From Mansonella perstans (taxonomy: Eukaryota; Nematoda; Chromadorea; Rhabditida; Onchocercidae), in contig JBAMDO010000079.1 in the NCBI GenBank assembly GCA_037074765.1, positions 124,001-188,000 on the forward strand: a DNA stretch of 64,000 nt, in the 5' to 3' direction. Below, piece after piece: positions 31,669 through 43,226 of this stretch; the first letter of the stretch is position 1, and each line of letters begins with the position of its first letter. The translations under genes and the position numbers were made by a program. Under the pieces are notes generated by a model. That model was not told the origin of the DNA and made no database searches. It worked only from the letters and a program-made list of their open reading frames with translations.

Positions 31669-32309
31669 GTGTGATTTAGCTGCACTTTTAATCTTCAGAA
31701 TCTATTCATAAAGTGAAAATTTAATTAGTAAATGAACTAAGTTGTAAGCTTTATACATATGTATTGTTGAAAAGTGCGAAATCTTTGTAAATAATTATCG
31801 GTGAGGATTATTTCACTCAGTGTTTATAATTCCATGCATCTTTTATAAAACTCTGATTTTTCCGATAAAGGAAAGTTAGAGAACATTTGAAGCAGTTAAA
31901 GTTTCTTCGATATATATATTAATAATTTGTGCTTTTCAAGATATCTGAAGGTTCAAAACTTGAAAGAATTCTGGAATTCACGATGTTTAATTTTCATCTT
32001 TCATGTACTTTATCATTAACTGATCAAAAAGAAGGACCGTGAAATAAATGCCATCTGCAGATATAAATGTTTAGTACAGTCATACATTTTTATGGTAAGT
32101 GAACAATTCCAGCTAGTAAAATTTTCTACCTTATTTCAATCCACAACATAATGACAAGAATAGAGAATCAAGTATTAAATAAAACAGGACAAACGGTAGA
32201 TCATTTTAGTCAAATGCAAAACAAGAAAATTACATTTATATGTAATCTTAATGTACTGAAAAGCTAAGAGAAGTTATTTGCAAACTGTAATAATTTCTGA
32301 AGCAAAATT
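31669..32309. other. Convergent spacer between REV1 and AVL9
   Basis: About 640 bp of AT-rich sequence holding the two converging 3' UTRs. I see no gene, repeat or RNA element in it. Confidence 0.5.
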
Positions 32310-35300
32310 TTATTCTGTTGATCGAGTTCCCTTTAACCACCATGATGCAATACTCGTTTTCACTTTGCTACCTGTATCTGCAAAATATTTACCGGTATTA
32401 GCAACAGCTGATGCTATACGTCGACCACTTCCTTTACCAGCAACTGAATGCTCTACACGTAACAATACATCCGATATACCGAGACCACCAGAAAATGGAT
32501 GTCTGCAACAAGAATAATTTTATCTCTGGAATGAGCAATTTTAAATCTTCTATACAAAATATCAAAACTTTCAAGAATGTTTTACAATGAGCGAGTTTTT
32601 AGGATGACCGTAGTAGTATCGTCTGTATTATGATATGTGATGACTATCGTTTGTATTATGATATGATGACTGTTCATATAACATACTATTGCAGTGACAA
32701 AAAGAAAGCAAATGATTTGTTGTAAAGGGATGATTATATTTCGATGACCCTTAAAAGATTTGTTAAAGAAACTATTGTCTGTAAAAATAAAAAAAAAATT
32801 ATCGTCTGTAAACAAAAAAAATGTATGAAAGTGAGTGCAGAAATACCTTATTCAAATTTCTCGAAGTAATTTACAATTTGCAATAAGTCATTAACAAAAC
32901 AGAGAAAGCGGGAAATCATACAATCTGTTCTTTTTTTGAGAAATTATACAATCTTACAAAAAAATAGCAAACAAGCTTCATGCTAAATTTAACCTTTAAA
33001 CAAAATTTAATTAAAATAAAATTAACAATGCAAAAGTAAAGCAACGTAAGCAGTACAATGACGAATACTGGATATTTATTTGAAGCCAAACACTACTTTA
33101 TATTACATACTGGAATGAACCGGGAATGGAAAATGCCAGAAAACGAACCCAGGAATGGTAGATGCCAAATCTGAATAATCCCCAGAGGACCAAATCCGAT
33201 AGTTATTGCTCATTTTCCATTCAGCTATGAATGTTTCATTGAAATCATCCAGCGAACCTTTCAAATCAGCACGAACAGTAGCAACAAGTGACAACAAATA
33301 TGTTTGCATTTGTAATCGTATCCAATCATCGCTACCTTCCCAGCCTGCAAAGAATTTAAATCAAATTATGATTTTGAAATGAATTTTGATTTCTTTCAAA
33401 AGATTTCAAAAAAACGCAACAACTGGAAAAAATAACCAGTTCAGTTATGGTTTATTAATTTCTTTACACCCTATCCTGCCCTATTCACTAATATATCTTT
33501 TCCAAAAAATACCCCATCTAATACATTGGTAATCTTACATAGTTAATAGTAAATTGAAATATTTGTATCTAGAAATTAAAAAAGCATTACGGATGAAGAA
33601 TCTAAATGAGCAATCCGAAAGTAATCGAAAGCAAACAAAATAATTGCTTCAGATAAGACAAAAACGTGAAAATTCTCACGTTATCATTGATTTTCACGAC
33701 AAAATTTAACAACAAGCTTTGACACNAATTTAAACAATCTAGCCTTTTTTTATCAATTTTTAATCAATGAATTGTTTTTTAATCAATTTTTTGGTGGTAA
33801 TACTATAATTTACGTTATTACAAACGCATAGTTCCACTAGAAACCACATGATGCAAGCATTTAACTATTAGTTCCTTTTATGTCATCCTCTAGTAAATCA
33901 CTAGTGATCAGATTACGAAAAGCACAGCTTACTGTGCTTCAACAGCGTCTAAACAAAAGATATCAATCATATGTTTGACATATTACTAGCATAAAGTGGT
34001 AATTGTAATCTGCTCAAATAGAGCGCGTTAAAATACGAAATGAAATACAATTTAATTTAATCACCTCTATGTAACTCTGAAGATGATACTAAAGGGAAAA
34101 ATTTTTAGAATTTCAAAATAAATTAAATAATTAAGTTATATTTTCTCAGGTCCTAAAATGCTCAATAATAATTATTATTATTATAATAATAAACAAAGGG
34201 TTTTTTACAGTAACTATAACATCCAATAAATCACGACGTTGAATAAATAAAGCATTCGTTGCACCGATGCAATAAGCTCGTGTTTTATTGGAGCGGATCA
34301 TATCCAAATGGCAGATGCTTAAGTAAGGATGAAACAGTGAACCCTATAACAGAATTCACTTTTTCAAATTAAAAGCATAAAAAAAGCAGATAGAAGAAAG
34401 TTATAAACTGCAGTTATAATCCTTATAATTGGAAATCCATAATCGTGATTTATAATTATGATTCAAGATTCTAACTTCAAAACTCATATTTCATGAAAAT
34501 AATTACTTTTGTGAAAATACTTAATGGAAAACCGTATGAATCGGTGGCCAATGTTTGCTTTTGTCTCAAATTTGAACAATTTTCAACACTATCAACACTT
34601 GACAATTGTGTTTCGGATGTACATTCCGTAGTTGATGTGAGTAAATCTAAAAATAGAAAATAGCAGCTGAACAGGAAGTAAGCATGTTATTTTAATTGGA
34701 AAGAAATTTTTAATTAATAAAATAAAATTTCTAAGCAGCTGTTTCTTCGTTTAATATTTGCTAACCATTGCATGGGTAAACTGTAAATTTTATAATCTGT
34801 CTCCTAATACATCGTCGTCTAATTCAAAACTAAAAGAAATATTCATGTCCTGTAATTATAACCGTAAAATAAAATGATATGAAATAAACACTTTAAATCA
34901 AGTATTTATTACTTAAATATTTACTTAAAATAGCTCTGAAACAGCTATTTTGGAACTATATGTTGCAATCAGCACAAAGCACATTGGAAATATACATTGG
35001 AATCTGCACAAAGGCAATGCTGATTTTCTTAGTTAAAAGCCCATTGATTGCAAATGGTGCTTTAATCCGATTTTACAAAAAGAACGAATGAAAGCTAACC
35101 TATATTTGATTATTTAATTTGGTTTCTATAAAGAAAATTGAAAAGCTAAGGTGAGCGAAAGATAAATTTTATACCATACAGATATGCATAAATATTCCAT
35201 CCGTTATTCAATTTCATGTTAATAAATACAAGTTTTGAAACGAAATTAGAAATAGTAATTATATGCCGACCTTACCAATTTTGTCTTCTTCTACAGTCCT

Positions 35301-38300
35301 ATCCTCATTTGAACATTTCTGCGAATTTGGGTTGTATGCAGCTGCATGAAATAAACCTTTTTCAACCAATCCTAAATCAATAACAAACACTTTGAATGAT
35401 TCAATTTCTTTCGGATTTGGAAAAGTGAATCGTAACTGAAAAGATAGAAACGAGTCACTCATTAATGGTTATGTTCATGCTCTGTAATCAACTTACCAAT
35501 TTTGTCTTCTTCTACAGTTCTATCCTCATTTGAACATTTCTGCGAATTTGGGTTGTATGCAGCTGCATGAAATAAACCTTTTTCAACCAATCCTAAATCA
35601 ATAACAAACACTCTGTAATCAAGTACAAAATCAAAACAAAGAAAGCATTATATTAAAATTCGCAATAATAAAATAGAAGATTTTCAATTTCATTACTATT
35701 ACTTCTGCGAAAATTCAAAAAAATTCAAATGTTAATTAAAATGCAGAAAATCTGAAATTTAAAAACTTCCAAAATTCATCAAAATTATTTGCCTAGTGGA
35801 AAATCATAAAATTTTCTTAGGAAATCTGGTTGTATAAAAAACTGACAAATATATTTCAGAGGAAAAGTACTGGAGAAATTAAAAGTATTATTAAAAAGAT
35901 ATCACGTGGAAAAAGTGAGGTGAGTGCAATCATCAGCTGACTTAATTGAAATACTGGCGATATGTAGAACACAACCTGAACAGCAATATATTTTCCAACA
36001 ATATTTAGCATTACATAAGAAATAAATAGAAAGAAAAAAAGATGTTTTGAGTAATTGCCTGGCTAGACTAGGCGAATATTCAATATATCATATGATAACC
36101 AGGTTGCATGTCAGAAATACACGGAATTCAATTTTTTAAAAGAGACTCGCATATCAATAGTTTTCGTTTTAATTAAAAATTTTAAATTTGCAATGCATTG
36201 CTATTAATGGATTCAGAAGAGGAATGAGATTAAGATTAAATGATCAAATGACTGAGTTTTGTAAATTATTATAACAGTCTTAAAATAATTCCAGAAGATT
36301 TCAGAGTTAAATGGAATTTTTCTTAAAGAAAGGAATTACCTTTTTTTCTAGTAACAGCAATTTGAATAATACCAATACACGATGTCTGAATGTTGTTACA
36401 AGGAACTGCACTGAGATATCTGCAAAAATATTTCCCTTTTTTGAAAATCTTTGAAAACTTTATAGTCCCATGTTTAAACTATTTCTGAATTACATCGATC
36501 AAATACGCATATTTTTTTACAATAATCTTTGTGTGAAAAATTACAAAAGTTTCTCGAACTTCTCAAATATTTCGATATTACATGTAAATCTTAGTAGACA
36601 ATATTATGCTGACTGAAATCACCAGACATATAAAAAAACACTGCAGAAATAATTGAGCAAAACACTGACTTAATAAAGTTCTAAAATAACTTGCACCTTC
36701 ATGCATAATCAACTTGCGGCACCATTATGCAAGCCTAAATGTTTTAAAATTGAAGTTCAGCTTCATTCAACCTAGGCACATTATAAATATCTTATAAATA
36801 AATAGTTTGGACACATACCCATAATTGCAGCTTGCTCATCAGTTACTGCATCCGGAAACATTTCACAAAGATTCTCATACATTTGGCGTAGCACATCAAC
36901 CTGCAAGTTGTGCAGGACAATGTGGAAAAAAAATGTAAAACTCTTCCACTATCATTTTTTGCTATGTGCAATAACTAATAATATGAAATCTTTTTTACAC
37001 AAATTATTACTTCCATTTGATAATTTGATTCAAATTCTAATCGAATTTTCAGGAATCGATTACTCTAAAACAAATTAAAAAAGCGATCTAAAAGCTTACC
37101 TTAGCAAAATCTCTTTCGTTAAAATAGGCTTCTGTGATAAGCTGCAATTTAGCTGTCAATATGCCAAAAAGCGGGACACGAGATAGGACGCAAACACTCT
37201 TCTGTACACTACTTCGGGTGACATCCGTTGATTTGTTTAGAAGATCCTTGAAACAAAAAGTTTTGAACTTAATTAAAAGTTCGAAAAAAATTGTAATAAC
37301 TCTATACATAGCAAATAAGAAGAAACAAGGGTATATGATAGGAATAGCAATGACTAAAGTGTAATAACTAGAAACGGATGATTATTGTTATAGCAATAAT
37401 ATTAGCAATGAAAAAATAAAAATGATAACCTCTGCAGAAATTTGACGATAACATGAAATTCCAAAGACTGATCGGTTTGGATCATCTAATGATGGCAGCA
37501 GAAAATATATTAAGTCTAAAATGTTTTTAAAAAAGAAAATAAAAACGAAAACAAAAATTAGTTTTCCCTATATTAAAGAATACTTTGATTATAACACAAA
37601 TTTGACAAAAGAATTAATCATATATAAATGGAAACTATGCCAGAAAATACTTAAACAGGTATTTCATATTTCCATCCTTTGTTGAATACCCGATCTATTA
37701 CAAGAAAATTCCAATCTTCAATTCGGAAACATTAAAAATTCGAAAAAAGCGAAGTTTTTTATCATCTTAAAATGAAATGTAAATCATACGTAATGGAGAA
37801 TATTAGAACTGATTGCAAAAATGAAGTAAACATTTTAAATATTAATATTCAACAATGATGATAAAAGTAAGGAGAAGGATCATAAAGTAATTCCTCACGT
37901 ACCATGATCAACGTTATGCGCGCCATCAGGAAGTGCAAGTGACGGTAAATTCTGCCATGCCGGCGGTAGTTCACCTTCATTGCCTGTTAAAGGTGGATAA
38001 CAATATTCGATCTGAAATGAGTATTGAAAATGTATCGTAATTTAATACTTAATAAATCTCTAAAGTAAACAGATTATAATTAAAAATCCTAATAAAAGAA
38101 GTACTACAAAGCGCCGCTTATAAAATGATACTAATTCAAATAGAAAACTTCAAAACATCGTGAAAAATATCCGTTCCTGTCTAAATTTCATTTATTAATG
38201 TTATGACTGACTTGTCTGATTTAACCAGTCTTATCGATTTATTTACTCTAATAAATTTACTGTTACTACTTTTCTTAATTAATTACATCAGTTACCTGGC

Positions 38301-38355
38301 ATCCTCGTTTATGATGAAAACCAATGACCGCAACGTAAAGAATTGAATTAACCAT
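32310..38355 (-). CDS. AVL9: AVL9 homologue (DENN-related, late secretory pathway)
   Basis: Homologue of yeast Avl9/human AVL9, needed for late secretion and cell migration. Minus-strand exons: 38355-38296, 38011-37903, 37515-37430, 37246-37100, 36900-36819, 36419-36340, 35975-35871, 35435-35276, 34646-34507, 34343-34209, 34088-34065, 33948-33866, 33344-33149, 32502-32310; about 532 residues once one apparent extra base is discounted. Conserved blocks: VAVIGFHHKRGCQ, SLALPDGAHN, VFGISCYRQI, SVQKSVCVLSRVPLFGIL, FRHRVLVLFKLLLLEKK, VVFYISPVFQL, YGFPLSIFTK, AYCIGATNALF, WEGSDDWIRLQ, HPFSGG. Weak points: the 35871 donor and following junction are guesses, the 24-nt exon is tentative, and exon 33948-33866 needs a 1-bp shift at the AAAA run 33918-33921. 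A copy of the 3' part of exon 35435-35276 lies in the upstream intron. Family assignment is firm; the exon model is medium. Confidence 0.87.
33726..33726. other. Ambiguous base (N) in AVL9 intron
   Basis: The sequence reads gacacNaatt, the only undetermined base I noticed in the window. It lies between AVL9 exons 33948-33866 and 33344-33149, about 190 bp from the apparent frameshift, so local consensus quality may be low. Confidence 0.99.
35271..35622. repeat. Dispersed-copy duplication of an AVL9 exon fragment with 12-bp flanking repeats
   Basis: Copy A is 35271-35391, the 3' part of the AVL9 exon with its donor site. Copy B is 35492-35612, 221 bp away, same orientation, differing at one base (C/T at 35297/35518). 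Copy B is bounded on both sides by CTCTGTAATCAA (35480-35491 and 35611-35622), like a target-site duplication. Copy B is open in the corresponding frame and keeps the donor, with an AG (TTGATTACAG) just before it, so it could in principle be spliced, although the phase does not fit the preceding exon as modelled. Confidence 0.9.
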
Positions 38356-38697
38356 TCATGAAAGAACATTTGAATATCTTAAAGAATACAAACATTCAAC
38401 GATCTGTGAATAAGTGAGTAACATCTGAAAAAAGAAAAAAACCATAACTACGTGGTGAAATATAATTTAAACGTAAAATTAAACGTAAACTATAAATAAC
38501 CAGGAAAACGGTACACGTAAAATGGAAACAATACATTAATACATCTAACATATGCATAATATAAACATATTAATGTATAGTAGATCTGTTATTAAGTATA
38601 TTCACGCTATACGCTTAATACAAATAACGTATGTATTACACTCAAATGTAAAATATAAGGTATAATGATAATCAGTCAAATCAACTCAATTTAGTTG

Positions 38698-38745
38698 ATT
38701 TGTTTTATATTATGCATATAGTTATATGCATAATATAAAACAAAT
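38698..38745. repeat. Perfect palindrome, 23-bp arms with 2-nt centre
   Basis: Left arm 38698-38720 (ATTTGTTTTATATTATGC, then ATATA) is exactly the reverse complement of 38723-38745, separated only by GT. It lies about 345 bp upstream of the AVL9 start codon. It is AT-rich and could form a cruciform or an RNA hairpin. Confidence 0.9.
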
Positions 38746-38800
38746 AATGACTTAATTATAATTCAACATACTTGTGTCAAATTTTTGATCCACGTCAAAT

Positions 38801-39058
38801 TTTAATTACTTCATTTCAGGATTAAATTATTCCAACGGTCTTCTCAATTTCCAACAATTACATCCTATTATGTCCTTATCTTTGTAACATCATTGCTGAT
38901 ACTAACCAAAGTGATTAATGTTTAGAAAATCAAAACTTGAACTACTAGAGATCAAAACATTCATATTTAATTACTTCATTTCAGGATTAAATTATTCCAA
39001 TGGTCTTCTCAATTTCCAACAATTACATCCTATTATGTCCTTATCTTTGTAACATCAT
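38801..39058. repeat. 93-bp direct duplication
   Basis: The segment 38801-38893 (beginning TTTAATTACTTCATTTCAGG) recurs at 38966-39058 with a single difference (CCAACGG versus CCAATGG). The 72 bp between the copies are unrelated. This looks like a recent local duplication; no gene is affected. Confidence 0.9.
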
Positions 39059-40239
39059 AATGTCATTCATGTTCTCATTATCATAAAATATTCCTAGATA
39101 CTAGATAGTGTAGAAATAAATTCTTAAGAAGGTATTATATATCTATCCAAAATATATCCATGGTGCATCTACCGTACCGACAAAACGTTATATTTCTAAA
39201 TGGCAGTCTTCTTAATATTTTGATTTTGGAATGCTATCGAAAGGTATCAACATAAATACTTAATTGAAATTAAAAATAAACCGTAAGAATTTACTGGATA
39301 TCATACAACTATTTGCCATATGTAAATGGTGAAATAGTAAATAATGCAACAAATCAATTTGCCAATAGTTTCAAATTTTATTTTCACTCAGTCAAATATC
39401 ATAAATTCAAAAAAAATTAAATTAAAGCACAGATTATTCAAAACCGCTAATTTATACATCTGGAAAAAAACGAGCTCATTTTAGACAAAACAAAAAATAG
39501 ATTCATCACTTAAGCCTGATATCGGAAATATACAGAAAATATACTAGCTAAAAAAACCGGATCTAGGACATTTGGACATAACTGGTACAGTTTGGAAAAT
39601 CATAAATAATCATAAGAACTCACTGGAAGCAGGAAACGTAATTATTTTTCATATACAATTAAAAGAAGAATAGCACTGGTAAAATGTATCTGATTCGATA
39701 ACAAAGCAAACATTTCGCGCCAATTCATTAAATCTTTGCAAAAGCCAAAAACTGTTCATATAATTAGAAACAAAAAACAGAACAAACTTACTGTAAATTC
39801 AAAACAGTTAACAAAATATTTGCAGCAATTTGATAAGTAAAAATGTATGCATTAGGGCAGAAACGATAATATTACCGAATAATTGGCAAATAAATAATCC
39901 ATAAAACAAAAATGAGATCGAAAATGTCTGAAAATAAAGCAATTAGGCCAGTGGAGTCACTATAAAATTTAAATACTTGCGATTTAATTATATGAAAAAC
40001 AATCGATGAATGGTAGACCACGATACTGGAAAAGCTACGCTTTTACATAACATCGAAGTATCCTAACTGGCTGGGTATCTCGCCATTCCAGGAATCCTTT
40101 CTTCCCCAATTTCTTTTATGGGCTGTCGATAAGATAATAAGCAAAAAGTAATAGGAAACATATGGAATTGTCACAACTTGAAAGAAGAAATAAAAATCCC
40201 ACACAAACATCTATAAAAATAAAAATATATCATTGCTTG

Positions 40240-40316
40240 AGCAAATAATGAGCAAATAATAAGTGTTTCAGGCAGCTTATTTACTGCCTGAAACACTTAC
40301 TGCTTGTAAGTTTGCT
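40240..40316. ncRNA. Candidate hairpin (miRNA-precursor-like), strand unknown
   Basis: TAAGTGTTTCAGGCAG (40260-40275) and CTGCCTGAAACACTTA (40284-40299) pair perfectly over 16 bp around an 8-nt loop. After an asymmetric internal loop the outer sequences pair again: AGCA 40251-40254 with TGCT 40301-40304, and AGCAAA 40240-40245 with TTTGCT 40311-40316. The overall length of about 77 nt and interrupted outer stem resemble an animal pre-miRNA. A mobile-element remnant or chance inverted repeat is the alternative. It lies just downstream of KMT5A. Confidence 0.35.
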
Positions 40317-40721
40317 AAATGATATAATGATCTAGAAATAAAGCAGTTTAAGTGAATCACCAGACTCGAAAACACCTATATTTCAATTTGATGCATGACA
40401 TAATTTAGTAAACATACTGTCAATTTTAGCACCGTAAAAATGGGAACCGATGAGATCACAAATATATATTGACGGAAAACAACTTCTGAGGGATACCTAT
40501 CAATGATAATTGCAACACTGTAAAGAAAAAAAGAAGAATAGCAACAATGCAAACAATTTAATGTAAGAACTTTGAATTAATAAATATCCAAAAAGTTTTC
40601 CTGAACTGAAATCCAACATTAAATTTATTGAGTCACTAATTTTCATTAACTTTTTAAACTGGAGCAACTTTCTGACTCGTAGAATAAGCTGAGGACTTAA
40701 TAACGTAGAAACAAATAGATG

Positions 40722-43226
40722 TCAAGAATTTAGTAGCCATGGATTCCCTGCGACAGTACACGGCGTTCGGTCCCCGTAATCATAGAGCAATTCCTCACCA
40801 ACATCAATGTTTCGTTTGGCGATCAATATCAAGTGTTTCGATCCATTTAGTTCGATAACCTTAACTGATTCATAATAATTGAACCTTATATCATATTGAT
40901 TTGTGCATATGGCGTTGCTGATTAGAATAATGAATATAGTTTTTTATTTATTGGCGTAAATCTAATGTCAAAATTATTGCAAGATGACATAATGTGAGAG
41001 AGGTAAAATTTATGATATAACCTCAACGTTTAACATACTTTTGTCTTCAGATTCGGTCTAATCACAGAATGATTTATCAGACGTCCTTTGTAAGGTGTTT
41101 CATCTGTAGCATCAACACAGTATTGCTTATTTTGATATTTGAAAAAATACATAAATGAGCCAATGCTATCATCTTTCGCGTATTCACGTTCGCGAATCCT
41201 TGCCAGCCTGAGATCTATTATCTCACCTGAAACTACACGTAAGATAACAATCTTTAGAAGTCAATTTAGCATTTTATTTTCCTACTCAATTTTCCAGTTA
41301 ATTAAAATGGCCAACCAAAATAAGAGACCAAGAACGTAACTGCTCTACCACCCTAATGCAAAGAGGCACCATCATCAAAGAGTCTAGCAAATTTGTAAAT
41401 TCTAATCCAGCAAAAATGAATTGTAATGTATGCACTATTCTGCACCACACATACTCTTATTTACCTTTATACTCCACTACAAATTCATTCTTCTGGAAAT
41501 TTCGCAAGGTGCGAATCCCACGACCTTTTTCTTCGCACTCGAAAATCTCAAGGAATTCCTCATTACTACCTGTCAAAATAGCATTTGCCATTGCATCACG
41601 CTCTTCCTGCTGCAAATACCGATAGCAAAACATGAAACAAAACTTGAAGTCCTGGAAGTGCTAATGTCTGAAACGGTCAAGTAATTTTTTAAGAAAAAAT
41701 CCTTGCACCAAAAAAGTTTGAAATCTTGAATCTTCTTCCAAATAAATGCATTAAAATTTTCTGGATATTAAGAAATTACAAAAATCTAAACTCACCTCAA
41801 GCTGCTTTTCTGTTTTCCGATTGCTTCGACGAAGCGGGAAATACTCGGTGATTTTGTGAGTTGAATTATCATCGGTTTTCTGAGTCCCTTTTCCAAGAGA
41901 TCTCTCTTTTCTGAAAAAAAAAAAAAAACAATCTTGAAAAGTATTATTTATCATATTTAAAAAAAAAAAAAAAAAAAAAAACGAAATTAAAAACTGCTGT
42001 TATTTTTTGACAGTACACAATCAACCAATAATATCCGCCTCAGCATAAACAAAAGATTGAAGACATAGTTTTGGCTTCATTTATTAAGGAAAATAAATGT
42101 TTTTTAATTTCACGAAATTTAAAAGAGAAATATAACAGTTGAATAGAATGATGCAGATCAACATATATACCTTGCCGTCTTTTTTTTGGCATTCCGAGGA
42201 CCTCCACGTTTGCGATTGACTATTTTGTCAAGCATTCGATTCGGCAACGTTGGCAGTGGTAAATCCCTGAAATTAATTCATATAAAATTTACATTAGAAA
42301 AGAAAGTGAACTTTTCAATTAAACCTACGAAAAAAGAGGGCATTAAGTTGAATCATGTGCAAATCGATTATTCCTATACAAAACTTACAGCCATTTTTTC
42401 TTCCCTCCCTTCGAGCAAAGAAATATTATTATAGCTATCTTATTTCTTTTTACAATTATAATTAATTGTCCATCAATCTAGCCGTGAAATAAATAAAATA
42501 ATAAAAAAAAACCACCTACAGTGTTGAGAAATAGTTCAATAACTATTTCACACATTGAAATATGAATTCATGCGCGAAAAAAAAGTAACCAAACAAATTT
42601 TCTCATTTATAAATTATTCACTCAATTGAAATCTCTCCTTTCAATAATATGTAATTGCGTCCCAATTATATATTATTGAAAATCACAAGTAGCCAATAAA
42701 ATTTATGTTTTATAAGTATAAAAAATTGTTAGAAACTGACCTAGATCTAGACGCTTCCAAATTTTTTTAGTACGACTAGTGAAGAAAAACATTACATGTG
42801 TTTTTGGGATTTAATGTTCAAGATTTAAAAATGATTAGCAGAATTCACTCAGCTCATACTTATTAAATATCTAATATTTAACGACATAATCGAAAAACTT
42901 AGGGAGTGTATTTAAGACTTAATGTTTCGCATTTGTGCACGATAAAATGAGTTCAGTCATATTCCGCACATTTGAAATAAAAGAATCTGCTGTCTAACTC
43001 TTAAGCTCATAATCGATTTAAACGATCGGAATTAAATTTAATTCTGTTCTCATACGATTACAAATCTGTAAACCAACAAACTAATCCAATAAAATCGAAA
43101 TTCGGCGCAAAAAAATGAAGTAGCAAAATTTGAAAATGGCGCCGGGAAAAAATTAACTAACCGATGCAGCAGTATTGTCTGACGTTTCTCATCTGTACCA
43201 TACGTGAGCCGTATAGTAATAACCAT
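40722..43226 (-). CDS. KMT5A: Histone H4 lysine-20 monomethyltransferase (SET8/PR-Set7)
   Basis: Nuclear SET-domain enzyme that monomethylates H4K20, acting in chromosome condensation and cell-cycle control. Six minus-strand exons: 43226-43162, 42266-42171, 41910-41796, 41609-41465 (acceptor could be 3 nt later), 41226-41039, 40859-40722; about 248 residues. The N-terminal part is short and basic (NRKRGGPRNAKKKTARK, about residues 40-56). Residues 71-85 read THKITEYFPLRRSNR, matching the PIP-degron/linker of SET8. The SET domain spans about 110-248: CEEKGRGIRTLR, FVVEYKG, SFMYFFKYQNKQYCVDAT, RLINHS (cofactor site), HLILIAKRNIDVGEELLYDY and the tail GNPWLL. This order is specific to the SET8 subfamily. 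The start is the first ATG in frame; the N-terminus is much shorter than in vertebrates, so an upstream exon remains possible. Confidence 0.95.

Larger units (their letters stand above)
38356..40721. other. Spacer between AVL9 5' end and KMT5A 3' end
   Basis: About 2.4 kb, AT-rich, no coding exon recognised. It holds a 10-bp-arm inverted repeat (ATACATTAAT 38531-38540 / 38569-38578), a 23-bp-arm palindrome (38698-38745), a 93-bp direct duplication (38801-39058) and a hairpin at 40240-40316, described separately. The AVL9 promoter should lie near its left end and the KMT5A 3' UTR at its right end. Confidence 0.6.

Noticed and set aside
35492..35612. Second copy of the AVL9 exon fragment as a normal exon
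   Set aside because: Its phase does not fit the preceding exon and the 12-bp flanking repeats point to an inserted copy, so it was left out of the gene model.
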